Shown: in pieces, positions 1-7,116 of the stretch
Layout of the letters: each line of letters begins with the position of its first letter
Position numbering within the stretch: position 1 is the first letter of the stretch
Source: an uncultured Clostridia bacterium
Lineage (GTDB): Bacteria > Bacillota > Clostridia > Oscillospirales > CAG-272
Assembly: GCA_947304475.1 (NCBI GenBank)
Contig: CAMZBE010000003.1
Span: 1-24,985 of the forward strand
Direction of reading: 5' to 3'
DNA length: 24,985 nt
Program-made: the position numbers and the translations under genes
Notes under the pieces: model-generated
Told to the model about the DNA's origin: nothing
The model's input: the letters and a program-made list of their open reading frames with translations, nothing else
The model's database searches: none

Positions 1-42
1 AACCGCCCCCCGGAGGTGAAAAACCGACGGGGGCGGTTTTTT
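1..42. terminator. Rho-independent terminator, left edge of window
   Basis: Arms AACCGCCCCC (1-10) and GGGGGCGGTT (29-38) pair perfectly, and the + strand continues into a T run (37-42). It would terminate a + strand gene lying outside the window. In the other orientation it lies about 120 nt past the stop of the minus-strand gene at 160, with an A run before the stem, so it may act in both directions. The stem reaches the window edge and could be longer. Confidence 0.75.
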
Positions 43-43
43 C

Positions 44-144
44 AGTGAAGTCCCCGCCGAACCGGACGGTTCGGCGGGGGTGAAGTATGCTGCGCAAGTG
101 ATGTTCGCTTGCGCGAGTGAAGTCCGCCTGCGGCGAGTGAATGT
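44..144. repeat. Octamer/hairpin array 1 (AGTGAAGT units)
   Basis: Five copies of AGTGAAGT or close variants (44-51, 79-86, 97-104, 116-123, 136-143) alternate with short inverted repeats of unrelated sequence. The inserts are a 12-bp stem (52-63 with 68-79), a small TGC/GCA stem (88-96), TCGC/GCGA (105-116) and CGCC/GGCG (125-135). The array starts 15 nt past the stop codon of the minus-strand gene ending at 160 and ends at the terminator at 1-42. It is not a CRISPR: units are 8 nt and the inserts are themselves palindromic. A second array with the same plan but a different octamer lies at 7411-7516. Confidence 0.7.
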
Positions 145-159
145 TACCGGGGGGAAGGG

Positions 160-1611
160 TTACTTGTTCAGCAGGGCGGCGAGACGGTCGGGGAAGTTGA
201 CGGTCATACCGTCGGCGCCCGCCGCGACGGCGGAACGCATCAGGTCGTCGTCGGTAACGCCCCACGGGCGGACGTTGAAGCCGCGGGCGTGCCATTCCTC
301 GACGCGCTCGGGCGTGACGTTGACGGCGCGGGGGCAGACCTCGTCGACGCCCGCCGCTTCCATCGCCGCCAGATCCTCGTCGGCAAAGTCCTTTTTCAGC
401 CATCCGGTGCGCAGTCCCGGCGCGATCGCGCGGATCCGGCGCAGGCGTTCGAGAACGAACGAGGTGACGACGCATTTGCAGTCCACGCCGTAGCGGTAGA
501 TGAGGTCGGCGGTCTTCTCCTCGGCTCCGTCGCCCTTCAGTTCGATCGCGAAGGTCAGTTTGCGCCACGCGAAGGCGGCAAGGAACTCTTCGAGCGTCGG
601 GATCCGGTCGATCATTCCGTCCTTTTTGACCGTGAACTTTCTGAGTTCGGACAGCGTGTAGTCCCCGATCGCGCCCGGCTCTCCGGTCACGCGGAGCAGG
701 GTGTCGTCGTGGAAGAGGACCGGCACGCCGTCGCGCGTCATCTGCACGTCGGTCTCGATCCCGTTCGCGCCGAGGGCGACGCCCTCGTAGAACGCCGTCA
801 TGGTATTCTCGGGGCGGGTTTCGCTCGCGCCGCGGTGCGCGTAGTTGACGAACTCGCTCTTTTCTTCCTCGCGAATGATCTTCCACATCGCCTTGCGCGT
901 CCGGTCAAGGTACTTGCGCCATTCGGTCGGATCGACGAAGGGATTCTCGGTTGACGCGAACAACCGTTTGTATTTTTCGTCCTGATCGTTCTGCCAGGTG
1001 TGGTTGCCGATCATGATATCGACGTGTTCCTCTTCCAGGCGGTCGAGCGTTTTGAAGAACGCGCCGCGCATCAGGTACGAAACGCGCCGGTCGGGGCGGT
1101 TCATATAGGGCTTTCTCAGTTGGTTGGTCCCGCTGCCGCCGAACATTCCGGCGCGGTAGGTCATGCCGTTCTCAACCAGGTCGAAGAAGAAGGAGAAGGT
1201 CCCCTCGGTGTGCCCCGGGGTGGCAACGCAGGTTACGACGGTCTCGCCGAGCGCGATCTCGTCGCCGTCCGAAAGGAAGTGGTCGGGTACGAAGCGGAAG
1301 CCGAGTTCGCTCTCGCTGACGTATTTCAGGTCGTCCTCGCCCATGTAGACTTCCGCGCCCGAAAGGTCGCGCATCCGGCGGGCGCCGCCCGAGTGGTCGG
1401 AGTGACCGTGCGAAAGCAGGATGATCTTGACGTCCTTTACGGAAAAGCCGAGGATGTCGAGTGATTGGAGGATCGCGTCGACCGTTCCGTCTTCGCCGCA
1501 GTCGATCATGATCAGACCGCGCGAGGTGGCGAGAACGTGACTGGATTCGGCGTGCGTCCCCACGAAGTACAGGTTTCCGGCGATCCGGAACGGAGCGGTG
1601 TCTCCCAACAT
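160..1611 (-). CDS. Metallo-beta-lactamase-fold / glycerophosphodiester phosphodiesterase fusion protein
   Basis: 483 aa, two enzyme domains. Residues ~5-220 form an MBL-fold hydrolase: HGHSDH at 68-73, TPGHTEG at 131-137 (H134) and GNHTW (H204) supply the expected metal ligands. Residues ~255-483 form a GDPD TIM-barrel domain: HRG at 259-261, PENT at 267-270, ETDVQMTRDG at 286-295 (E286, D288) and H301 match the general acid/base and metal-binding residues. GDPDs split glycerophosphodiesters to glycerol-3-phosphate and an alcohol. The MBL substrate cannot be read from sequence. There is no signal peptide, so it is probably cytoplasmic. The start at 1611 is chosen because AGGAGG lies 9 nt upstream; the in-frame ATG pair at 1651-1656 is adjacent to the -10 box and has no ribosome site. 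The fusion is unusual, but both catalytic sets look intact. Confidence 0.88.
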   Translation of the reverse strand: MLGDTAPFRIAGNLYFVGTHAESSHVLATSRGLIMIDCGEDGTVDAILQSLDILGFSVKDVKIILLSHGHSDHSGGARRMRDLSGAEVYMGEDDLKYVSESELGFRFVPDHFLSDGDEIALGETVVTCVATPGHTEGTFSFFFDLVENGMTYRAGMFGGSGTNQLRKPYMNRPDRRVSYLMRGAFFKTLDRLEEEHVDIMIGNHTWQNDQDEKYKRLFASTENPFVDPTEWRKYLDRTRKAMWKIIREEEKSEFVNYAHRGASETRPENTMTAFYEGVALGANGIETDVQMTRDGVPVLFHDDTLLRVTGEPGAIGDYTLSELRKFTVKKDGMIDRIPTLEEFLAAFAWRKLTFAIELKGDGAEEKTADLIYRYGVDCKCVVTSFVLERLRRIRAIAPGLRTGWLKKDFADEDLAAMEAAGVDEVCPRAVNVTPERVEEWHARGFNVRPWGVTDDDLMRSAVAAGADGMTVNFPDRLAALLNK

Positions 1612-1644
1612 GATCTTTGTCCTCCTTTTCTTGATTTCACCTTC

Positions 1645-1673
1645 ATTATACATCATTTTCCCGAAAAAAGCAA
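1645..1673 (-). promoter_or_regulatory. Sigma-A promoter for the MBL-GDPD gene
   Basis: On the minus strand TTGCTT (1668-1673) and TATAAT (1645-1650) are separated by 17 nt. Transcription would start near 1638, giving a leader of about 27 nt that holds the AGGAGG site. This supports the start codon at 1611 over the upstream in-frame ATGs. Confidence 0.75.
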
Positions 1674-1760
1674 GCGAGGGAGATCCCGCCGGCGCGCCGG
1701 GCGCATGAAAAGGACGGAGAGGGACAAACTGACGGAAAACGGGATTGGGGGAAAAAGAGC

Positions 1761-2513
1761 GTGAAACGGATCGCGGTACTGTCGCTTTTGCTCTCGCTTT
1801 CCCTTTTGCTTTCGGGCTGTGCGAGACGCCCGGCGGAGCCCCTGCCGACCGAACGATCGACCGTCGCGCCGACCTTACCCCCCGGAACCGATCCGCCCCA
1901 AACCGAAGCGCCGGTCGATAGCGGGCGCCTGTTTCCGCCGTTTTATCAGCCGGGGCGTTTGCTGCTTTCGGGAGGCGGGAGCGTTCCGGTCGAACTGCTC
2001 TCGGCGGAGAGCAACGTCTCCTACCGTATCCGCTATCCGTCGGGGAGCGAAGCCACGGTCGCGTGGGATCTGATCGAGCCGCTCGCCCCCGCGGTGCCGG
2101 ACCTGCCGCCCCCGACCGGGGACGAGGTGCTCGCGTACCTGAAAACCGAACTCGGAGATCCGCTCCCCGCGTTCGTTCTGTTCGTCGATCTGTCGCGTCT
2201 GACCGTGACCGTGCTCGAAAACGGGAAAGTGATCCGCGTGATGCCCTGCACGGCGGGGGACGCCGCGCACCCGACGCCGCGCGGGAGATATACCGTCGAC
2301 TACAAGACCGAGTTTATGGGGAAAGAGGGCGTCTACCTCTGCCGGTGGGGCGTCCACTACTACGGCGGATATCTCTTCCACTCGGTTCTCTACACCTGGC
2401 GGGGCGACGGAATTCTCGACGGCGAACTCTCGGCGCGGCTCTCGCACGGACTCAACGTGCTCTTCTCCGACGGCAATGCGGCGCCTCTCGGCGCCGTCGT
2501 ACTCGTAAATTAG
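1761..2513 (+). CDS. Lipoprotein with a YkuD (L,D-transpeptidase-like) domain lacking the catalytic cysteine
   Basis: 250 aa, GTG start. Residues 1-19 are a lipoprotein signal peptide with lipobox LSGC (C20), followed by a Pro/Thr-rich linker to about 55. Residues ~138-250 resemble YkuD: FVDLSRLTVTVLENG, then TPRGRY (172-177), a conserved-type His in LFHS (H207) and a C-terminal SHG (228-230) ending in a PLGAVVLVN strand. Active family members have SHGC followed by a short hydrophobic/Arg or Asn stretch and use that Cys to form 3-3 peptidoglycan cross-links or anchor proteins. Here the residue after SHG is Leu (codon CTC), and the segment looks one residue shorter. The protein is therefore either inactive, possibly binding peptidoglycan, or uses other chemistry. 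No clear promoter is visible in the short gap upstream. It converges on the next gene with a 5-nt gap. Confidence 0.78.
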   Translation: MKRIAVLSLLLSLSLLLSGCARRPAEPLPTERSTVAPTLPPGTDPPQTEAPVDSGRLFPPFYQPGRLLLSGGGSVPVELLSAESNVSYRIRYPSGSEATVAWDLIEPLAPAVPDLPPPTGDEVLAYLKTELGDPLPAFVLFVDLSRLTVTVLENGKVIRVMPCTAGDAAHPTPRGRYTVDYKTEFMGKEGVYLCRWGVHYYGGYLFHSVLYTWRGDGILDGELSARLSHGLNVLFSDGNAAPLGAVVLVN

Positions 2514-2518
2514 GTTGT

Positions 2519-3673
2519 TCAGTGCTGCCAGGCAGCGGGGCAGGTGCGTTTCTCTTCAAACCACGGTGTTTCGCGGAGCAGAAGATCCGACGCGGAGCAG
2601 ACCACCCAGATCTTCGTCCCGTCGCTGCAGACCGTGATATTGCCGTTCATGGATTTGAAGGTCTTATCTTCGTCACTCTCGAAGATGGTGGTGACGTAGA
2701 CGCGGTCGGTGGAGGGGGCGACGCGGTCGATGAACGCCTGCGTCGGGAACTTGTTCTCCTCGGTCGAGGTATACTCGGAGTTCCCCGCGCAACAGCAGAC
2801 GCAGACGATCTGCGGCTTGATGACCGAGAGAAGTTCGTCGGACGACGAGGTTTTCGAGCCGTGATGCCCCGCCTTGTAGAGCACCACTTCGGGCAGGTCG
2901 TTCATTTCGACCAGTTTCTTTTCGCCCTTCGCTTCGAGGTCGCCGGTGAACAGATAGTTGTTCTCGCCCTCGGTGAGCAGCATACAGACCGAGTGGTTGT
3001 TCTCCCCCGAACTGTCTTTGTTGGCGTAGTAGTAACTGTCGAGGATCTTCATATTGATCCCCTCCGCGAGGGCAAAGTCGGTCTTGCCCTGCTCGATACA
3101 TTCAAGCGCCGTATAATGCGTCGCGCCCGCCGCAATCTCGGCGTCGCGTTTGGCGATATAGCGGGTGTATATGGTCGCGGTCGACTTCTGGTTGGTCTGC
3201 GCGAAGTCGATGATGACGCCACATTCGTAAAGGTCGAAGATCCCTTCGTTGGCGGCGAACCCGGCGTAGTGATCCTCGTGCGCGTGGGTGACGATCACGT
3301 ATTCGAGTTTGTTGTCGGTGACGTATTGATTAAGATAGGCGGAAATGGTCGGGACGCTCGAATACTTTGAGCCCGCGTCGATTAAGACGTCGGTATCGCC
3401 CGCCTTGATATACACGCAGTCGCCGGTGTAGTAGTTCCCGAGTTCAAGGAAGTGGATCTGCAGTTCTCCGTCGATATCGCCCCCGGAACGGACGGTACCG
3501 CCCTGACCGTTTCCACCCTGACCGTTCCTGCCGATATCCGCGTACTCGTCGACGGGCGACAGGAAGTTGTTCCGGGCCGCGCCGAGGAAGCCCGCGGCGG
3601 CTCCCACGACGAAGAGGAGGATCGCTAAAAACGCAACAAGAGCGGGGGATAGTTTTTTTGCTTTACCTGCCAT
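2519..3673 (-). CDS. Membrane-anchored ComEC-like metallo-beta-lactamase-fold hydrolase
   Basis: 384 aa. A positive N-terminus and one hydrophobic segment (11-32) suggest a signal anchor with the enzyme outside the cell. A short Gly/Gln/Asn-rich linker follows (about 48-65, coded by a small direct repeat). The rest matches the MBL domain found at the C-terminus of ComEC/Rec2: THAHEDH (129-135), ENNHSVC (224-230), FTGD (242-245) and GHHGS (269-273). Stand-alone relatives are usually annotated as ComEC family hydrolases of unknown substrate; a nuclease or phosphodiesterase role is family-based inference. There is no competence channel domain here. Cys residues cluster around 291-295, which is odd for an exported protein. 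The start ATG overlaps the stop of the upstream gene (TGATG), indicating translational coupling. Confidence 0.85.
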   Translation of the reverse strand: MAGKAKKLSPALVAFLAILLFVVGAAAGFLGAARNNFLSPVDEYADIGRNGQGGNGQGGTVRSGGDIDGELQIHFLELGNYYTGDCVYIKAGDTDVLIDAGSKYSSVPTISAYLNQYVTDNKLEYVIVTHAHEDHYAGFAANEGIFDLYECGVIIDFAQTNQKSTATIYTRYIAKRDAEIAAGATHYTALECIEQGKTDFALAEGINMKILDSYYYANKDSSGENNHSVCMLLTEGENNYLFTGDLEAKGEKKLVEMNDLPEVVLYKAGHHGSKTSSSDELLSVIKPQIVCVCCCAGNSEYTSTEENKFPTQAFIDRVAPSTDRVYVTTIFESDEDKTFKSMNGNITVCSDGTKIWVVCSASDLLLRETPWFEEKRTCPAAWQH

Positions 3674-4104
3674 CAGTCGGCACCTCCTTCCGCCGCTTTC
3701 ACGGTCACGGTCCGTACCAGACTGTATTTAGAGAACAGGAAGTGAGAGGAACGGTATACGATGTGGTAGGTGCGGGCCTGATCGGTCGGGACGACGTAGC
3801 CGCCGTCGGTTTTTTGCAGGTCGGTTTCGACCGAAACGCTCCCGGACGCGTCGCGCCCGAGCGCCGTCAGCGTCCACCCGTCTTCCGCGAGCGTGACGCT
3901 CCCGCCGCCGTCCCCGACGGTGTAGGTCGCCGTTTTTTCGCCCTTGAGCGCGAAGCCGTCGTTTTTGGTCAGCATGGTGCAGGCAAAGTACCCGACGACC
4001 ACCCCGACAGCCAGCGCGACGATCAGGACGATCACCGCCGCCGGATTGCGTTTCGCGGTGCGCCGGACCTGCCGTTTGACCGCGCTTTTTACGGTTTTTG
4101 CCAT
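3673..4104 (-). CDS. Small single-pass membrane protein, unknown function
   Basis: 143 aa. A strongly basic N-terminus (1-20) is followed by one transmembrane segment (about 22-42), so the remaining ~100 residues are predicted outside. The outer part is Gly/Thr/Val-rich and alternates like a beta-sandwich, but I recognise no family. The start at 4104 is preceded by AAAGGAA at normal spacing, and upstream in-frame codons run through the promoter, so a longer protein is unlikely. It is the first gene of a two-gene operon; its stop overlaps the start of the ComEC-like hydrolase by one base, which suggests the two anchored proteins are made together and may form a complex. That last point is inference. 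Confidence 0.75.
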   Translation of the reverse strand: MAKTVKSAVKRQVRRTAKRNPAAVIVLIVALAVGVVVGYFACTMLTKNDGFALKGEKTATYTVGDGGGSVTLAEDGWTLTALGRDASGSVSVETDLQKTDGGYVVPTDQARTYHIVYRSSHFLFSKYSLVRTVTVKAAEGGAD

Positions 4105-4137
4105 AGATCGGTTCCTTTCTGTCGTTTCTTCACTTCT

Positions 4138-4166
4138 ATTGTAGCAGAAAACGCGTCGCCGCGCAA
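4138..4166 (-). promoter_or_regulatory. Sigma-A promoter for the two-gene membrane/MBL operon
   Basis: On the minus strand TTGCGC (4161-4166), a 17-nt spacer and TACAAT (4138-4143), with TG one base upstream of the -10 (extended -10). It sits about 34 nt upstream of the ATG at 4104. Confidence 0.65.
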
Positions 4167-4285
4167 CCGTTTTTTTGGGTTTTGCGACGAGTTTTTTTCG
4201 CGCCGGGCAGAGACGGAAAACGGAATGCCGGGAAGGGGAAGAACGCTTGAGATAAATCTTTTTTTGCCTGTTTTTTTCTCTGCGG

Positions 4286-4314
4286 TTGCTTTTTTTTGAT
4301 TTTTGAGGTATAAT
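4286..4314 (+). promoter_or_regulatory. Sigma-A promoter for the heparinase-like lipoprotein gene
   Basis: TTGCTT (4286-4291), 17-nt spacer, TATAAT (4309-4314). Both boxes are identical to the promoter at 1645-1673. The region upstream is unusually T-rich for this genome. Transcription would start near 4321, just before the palindrome at 4329-4344. Confidence 0.75.
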
Positions 4315-4328
4315 GTAATCAAGAAAGT

Positions 4329-4344
4329 GTCGGCGTACGCCGAC
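4329..4344. promoter_or_regulatory. Perfect 16-bp palindrome just downstream of the promoter (candidate operator or leader hairpin)
   Basis: GTCGGCGT followed directly by its complement ACGCCGAC, beginning about 8 nt after the predicted transcription start and ending 24 nt before the ATG. An uninterrupted palindrome with no loop fits a dimeric DNA-binding repressor site better than an RNA hairpin, but both are possible. No regulator gene is adjacent. Confidence 0.45.
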
Positions 4345-4368
4345 TTTCAATCGAGAGAGGATACGTTA

Positions 4369-7116
4369 ATGAAAAGAATTCTTCTGATCTGTGTGATGCT
4401 TTTGTGTCTTGCGCTTTCGGCGGTTCTGTTCGCTTCGTGCAGCGTGACGTCGGAGGGAAACGGAGACCAGACGACCGCCGCCCCGCACGAACACGTCTGG
4501 GACGCGGGAACGGTTATCGTGGCGGGAAGTTGCGATCCCGTGACCAAGGCGGAGACCAAGGGACAGATTCGCTATGCCTGTACGATCTGCGGTGAGACCA
4601 AGACCGAGGAGACCGACGGTCACACCTGGGACAAAGGCAGAGTGATCGAGACGGCAACCTGCACGCAAACCGGGCTGAGACTTTACACCTGCACGGTCTG
4701 CGACGCGAAGAAGTCCGAGAAGATCCCGGTTAATCCCGACGCGCACAATACCGACGGTGCCGTGGAACGGTTGGCGGTCCCGCCGACCGCGACGGCGAAC
4801 GGTACGATCGAGAAGATCTGCGTCAACTGCGGCAAGGGCATTGCCACGTCGACGATCTCGCTTACCGACTACAACACGCAGGTCAACGCGGTCAAAGCGA
4901 AGGTCAACGCGTTCAAGATCGACAGTTTCGGCGGATCGAACATTACGACCAACCTTTCCGCCGCGGCGGGGAAGACCTACGCCGCCACGCCCGTCACGCC
5001 GCGCGCGCAGCATCCCCGCGTGATGTTCAACGGGGACGAGGTCGCCGCGGTCAAGAATACGGTTTACGAAAAGAACAATTCCGCCGCCATCAAACTGTTT
5101 CTTGCCGCTATCACCAATCCGACGGACGGCAAACGCCCCACGTCGAGCACTCATAACAATTTCAGTTCGGACGTCCTTGACAACATTCAGGCGTTGGCGC
5201 TCGAGTACCAGATGACCGGGAACAAAATCGCGGGGTATCAGGCGATCCTGGCGCTGAAAAACCACCTGACCACGATGGATTTCGCGGGTATCACGGGCGA
5301 TCCCGAGCGGCAGTACGGGCTTACCATGTTCGTTTCCGCCTGCGTCTACGACTGGTGCTACGATCTCCTGACGTCCGCCGACAAGCAGCAGATCGTTTCG
5401 GGCGTCGAACACAAGTGCTGCGACGACGGCAAGATGGAGATGGGCTTCCCGCCTTCGGGACAGTATTCGGTCGCGGGGCACGGCTGCGAGTTCCAACTTC
5501 TGCGCGACTATCTCTCGTTCGCCATCGCGATCTACGACGAATATCCCGGTTGGTGGAACTACATCGCCGGTCGGTTCTACGCCGAGTACGTCGAACCGCG
5601 CAACTACTACTATTCCGCCGGCATGGTGACGCAGGGCGCGTCGCTCTACATTCGGATCCGCTTCTCGTCCGACCTCTATTCCGCGATCTTGATTAAGGCG
5701 GCGACCGGTGTGATGCCCTACAACGCCGCGGGGATGAAGCAGGTCATGCGGACGGTTTACACCTACGAACTGCCGGACAGGAACGCCTTCGCCTCGGGCG
5801 ACGACCACGTCGACGACGGCAGTTTTATCGAGTACAGCCGCAACACGCTCCTGTCCTCCTATCTCTTCGACGACGCGACCATGCGCGCGCACCTCGAATA
5901 CTATAAGAGAAGTTACTCGAGATTCGATTCGTATTTCACGGTCGGCTCGAACTACGTCGAATACCTGATCTGCAGTTCCAACAACGTGAAGGCGGCGTCC
6001 GACCGCCACCAGGATATGCCCCTGATCCTCTACAACGGCGGCTTCCTCGGGCAGATTATCGCCCGGAACAACTGGAGCGAAAATCAGGCGGCGGTTCTGA
6101 TGAAGATCGGAGTACGGACGGGCGGCAACCACGACCACCGCGACGCGGGGCAGTTCCAGATCTGGTATAAGACCATGCTCGCGGGAGATACCGGGGATTA
6201 CGACACCTACGGTTCCGACCATTGGAGAAACTATCACCAGGCGACCATCGCGCACAACTGCATCCTGATCGGCGGGAACGGGCAGAAACGCATGGGCGGC
6301 AACGAGATGTCGCACCGGAACTATCTGACAGACAGCAACACTCTGATCGGCGAGGTGACGGGACACGAGGAAGGGTTCGCCGCCGACGGGAAGACGCCGG
6401 TTTACGCCTATATCGCTGGCAATAACGCGAATGCGTACGGTTCGGACGTGGCGACCGAGGTCACGCGCCGGATGCTCGCGGTCTACGACACCGGAAACGT
6501 CAACGTCCCGATGTATTTCTTCGTCTTCGACAATATCACGTCGGCAAGTTCGAGCGCGAAGAAGACCTTCCTGCTCCACGTACCGGCGACGCCGACCGTT
6601 TCGGGCAAGACCGTGACCGTCTCCAAGAGCGGCGGGAAACTGGTCCTGCAGAATATCGTCGGCGGCGACACCATCAAGACGGTCCAGGGATACTACGACT
6701 TCGGCGGGACGTATTACGGCGCCGCTGACGACGGGTTCTGGGGCCGCGTCGAGATCACGACCGGAAGCGGGAGCAAGACCAATCAACTGCTGAACGTCAT
6801 GTACGTCTGCGACGCCAATAAGAACCTGACGGGGCAGACCGCGACCGCGATCTCGGGCAACTCGTACGTGAGCGGCGCCGTGATCGGCAAGGTCGCCGCG
6901 GTGTTCGTCAATTCCGCCGAGCGGCGTTCGACCGTTCTCTCGTTCACCGCAAGCGGCACGGGCGATCTTACCTACTACGTCTCGGGCGTCAAAGCCGGGA
7001 AGTGGGTGGTCTACGACGCGAACAAAAATTCAAAGCGTTATACCGTGACCGAAGACGGCGGATTGCTAGTCTTTACGGCTCCTGCGGGGCAGGTAACCCT
7101 TACCCCTCAACAGTAA
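4369..7116 (+). CDS. Secreted heparinase II/III-type polysaccharide lyase-like lipoprotein with Cys-pair modules
   Basis: 915 aa. Signal peptide with lipobox FASC (C24). Residues ~40-155 hold Cys-pair modules of the type HTWDKG...TCTQTG...YTCTVC: CxxC pairs at 71/74, 108/111 and 151/154. Residues ~215-500 are probably the alpha-toroid half; residues ~560-800 match the heparinase II/III beta-sandwich, with GGNHDHRDAGQF (586-597) and IAHNCILIGG (627-636) as signature stretches. Enzymes of this fold cleave uronate-containing polysaccharides (heparin, heparan, alginate and others) by beta-elimination; the substrate here is unknown. The start at 4369 has GAGAGG 8 nt upstream and places the signal peptide at the N-terminus; the frame is open further upstream but that would spoil the signal peptide. 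The terminator lies in the element at 7117-7395. Anchored outside the cell, it would feed unsaturated uronates into a KDG pathway; a KDG kinase gene occurs at 21261. Confidence 0.85.
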   Translation: MKRILLICVMLLCLALSAVLFASCSVTSEGNGDQTTAAPHEHVWDAGTVIVAGSCDPVTKAETKGQIRYACTICGETKTEETDGHTWDKGRVIETATCTQTGLRLYTCTVCDAKKSEKIPVNPDAHNTDGAVERLAVPPTATANGTIEKICVNCGKGIATSTISLTDYNTQVNAVKAKVNAFKIDSFGGSNITTNLSAAAGKTYAATPVTPRAQHPRVMFNGDEVAAVKNTVYEKNNSAAIKLFLAAITNPTDGKRPTSSTHNNFSSDVLDNIQALALEYQMTGNKIAGYQAILALKNHLTTMDFAGITGDPERQYGLTMFVSACVYDWCYDLLTSADKQQIVSGVEHKCCDDGKMEMGFPPSGQYSVAGHGCEFQLLRDYLSFAIAIYDEYPGWWNYIAGRFYAEYVEPRNYYYSAGMVTQGASLYIRIRFSSDLYSAILIKAATGVMPYNAAGMKQVMRTVYTYELPDRNAFASGDDHVDDGSFIEYSRNTLLSSYLFDDATMRAHLEYYKRSYSRFDSYFTVGSNYVEYLICSSNNVKAASDRHQDMPLILYNGGFLGQIIARNNWSENQAAVLMKIGVRTGGNHDHRDAGQFQIWYKTMLAGDTGDYDTYGSDHWRNYHQATIAHNCILIGGNGQKRMGGNEMSHRNYLTDSNTLIGEVTGHEEGFAADGKTPVYAYIAGNNANAYGSDVATEVTRRMLAVYDTGNVNVPMYFFVFDNITSASSSAKKTFLLHVPATPTVSGKTVTVSKSGGKLVLQNIVGGDTIKTVQGYYDFGGTYYGAADDGFWGRVEITTGSGSKTNQLLNVMYVCDANKNLTGQTATAISGNSYVSGAVIGKVAAVFVNSAERRSTVLSFTASGTGDLTYYVSGVKAGKWVVYDANKNSKRYTVTEDGGLLVFTAPAGQVTLTPQQ

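Noticed and set aside
44..144. Possible CRISPR array.
   Set aside because: Repeat units are 8 nt, the inserts are short palindromes of uneven length, and no cas gene is present.
1612..1656. Extending the MBL-GDPD protein to the in-frame ATG at 1656.
   Set aside because: That ATG lies upstream of the predicted transcription start and next to the -10 box, whereas the ATG at 1611 has an excellent ribosome site.
4366..6786. A very long open frame (about 800 codons) antisense to the lyase-like gene, with similar long frames antisense to the phosphatase genes (17464-19677 and 14833-16452).
   Set aside because: They are mirror frames of GC-rich codons in convincing genes. Their translations are Arg/Val/Asp-rich without any domain, and no ribosome site or promoter fits.
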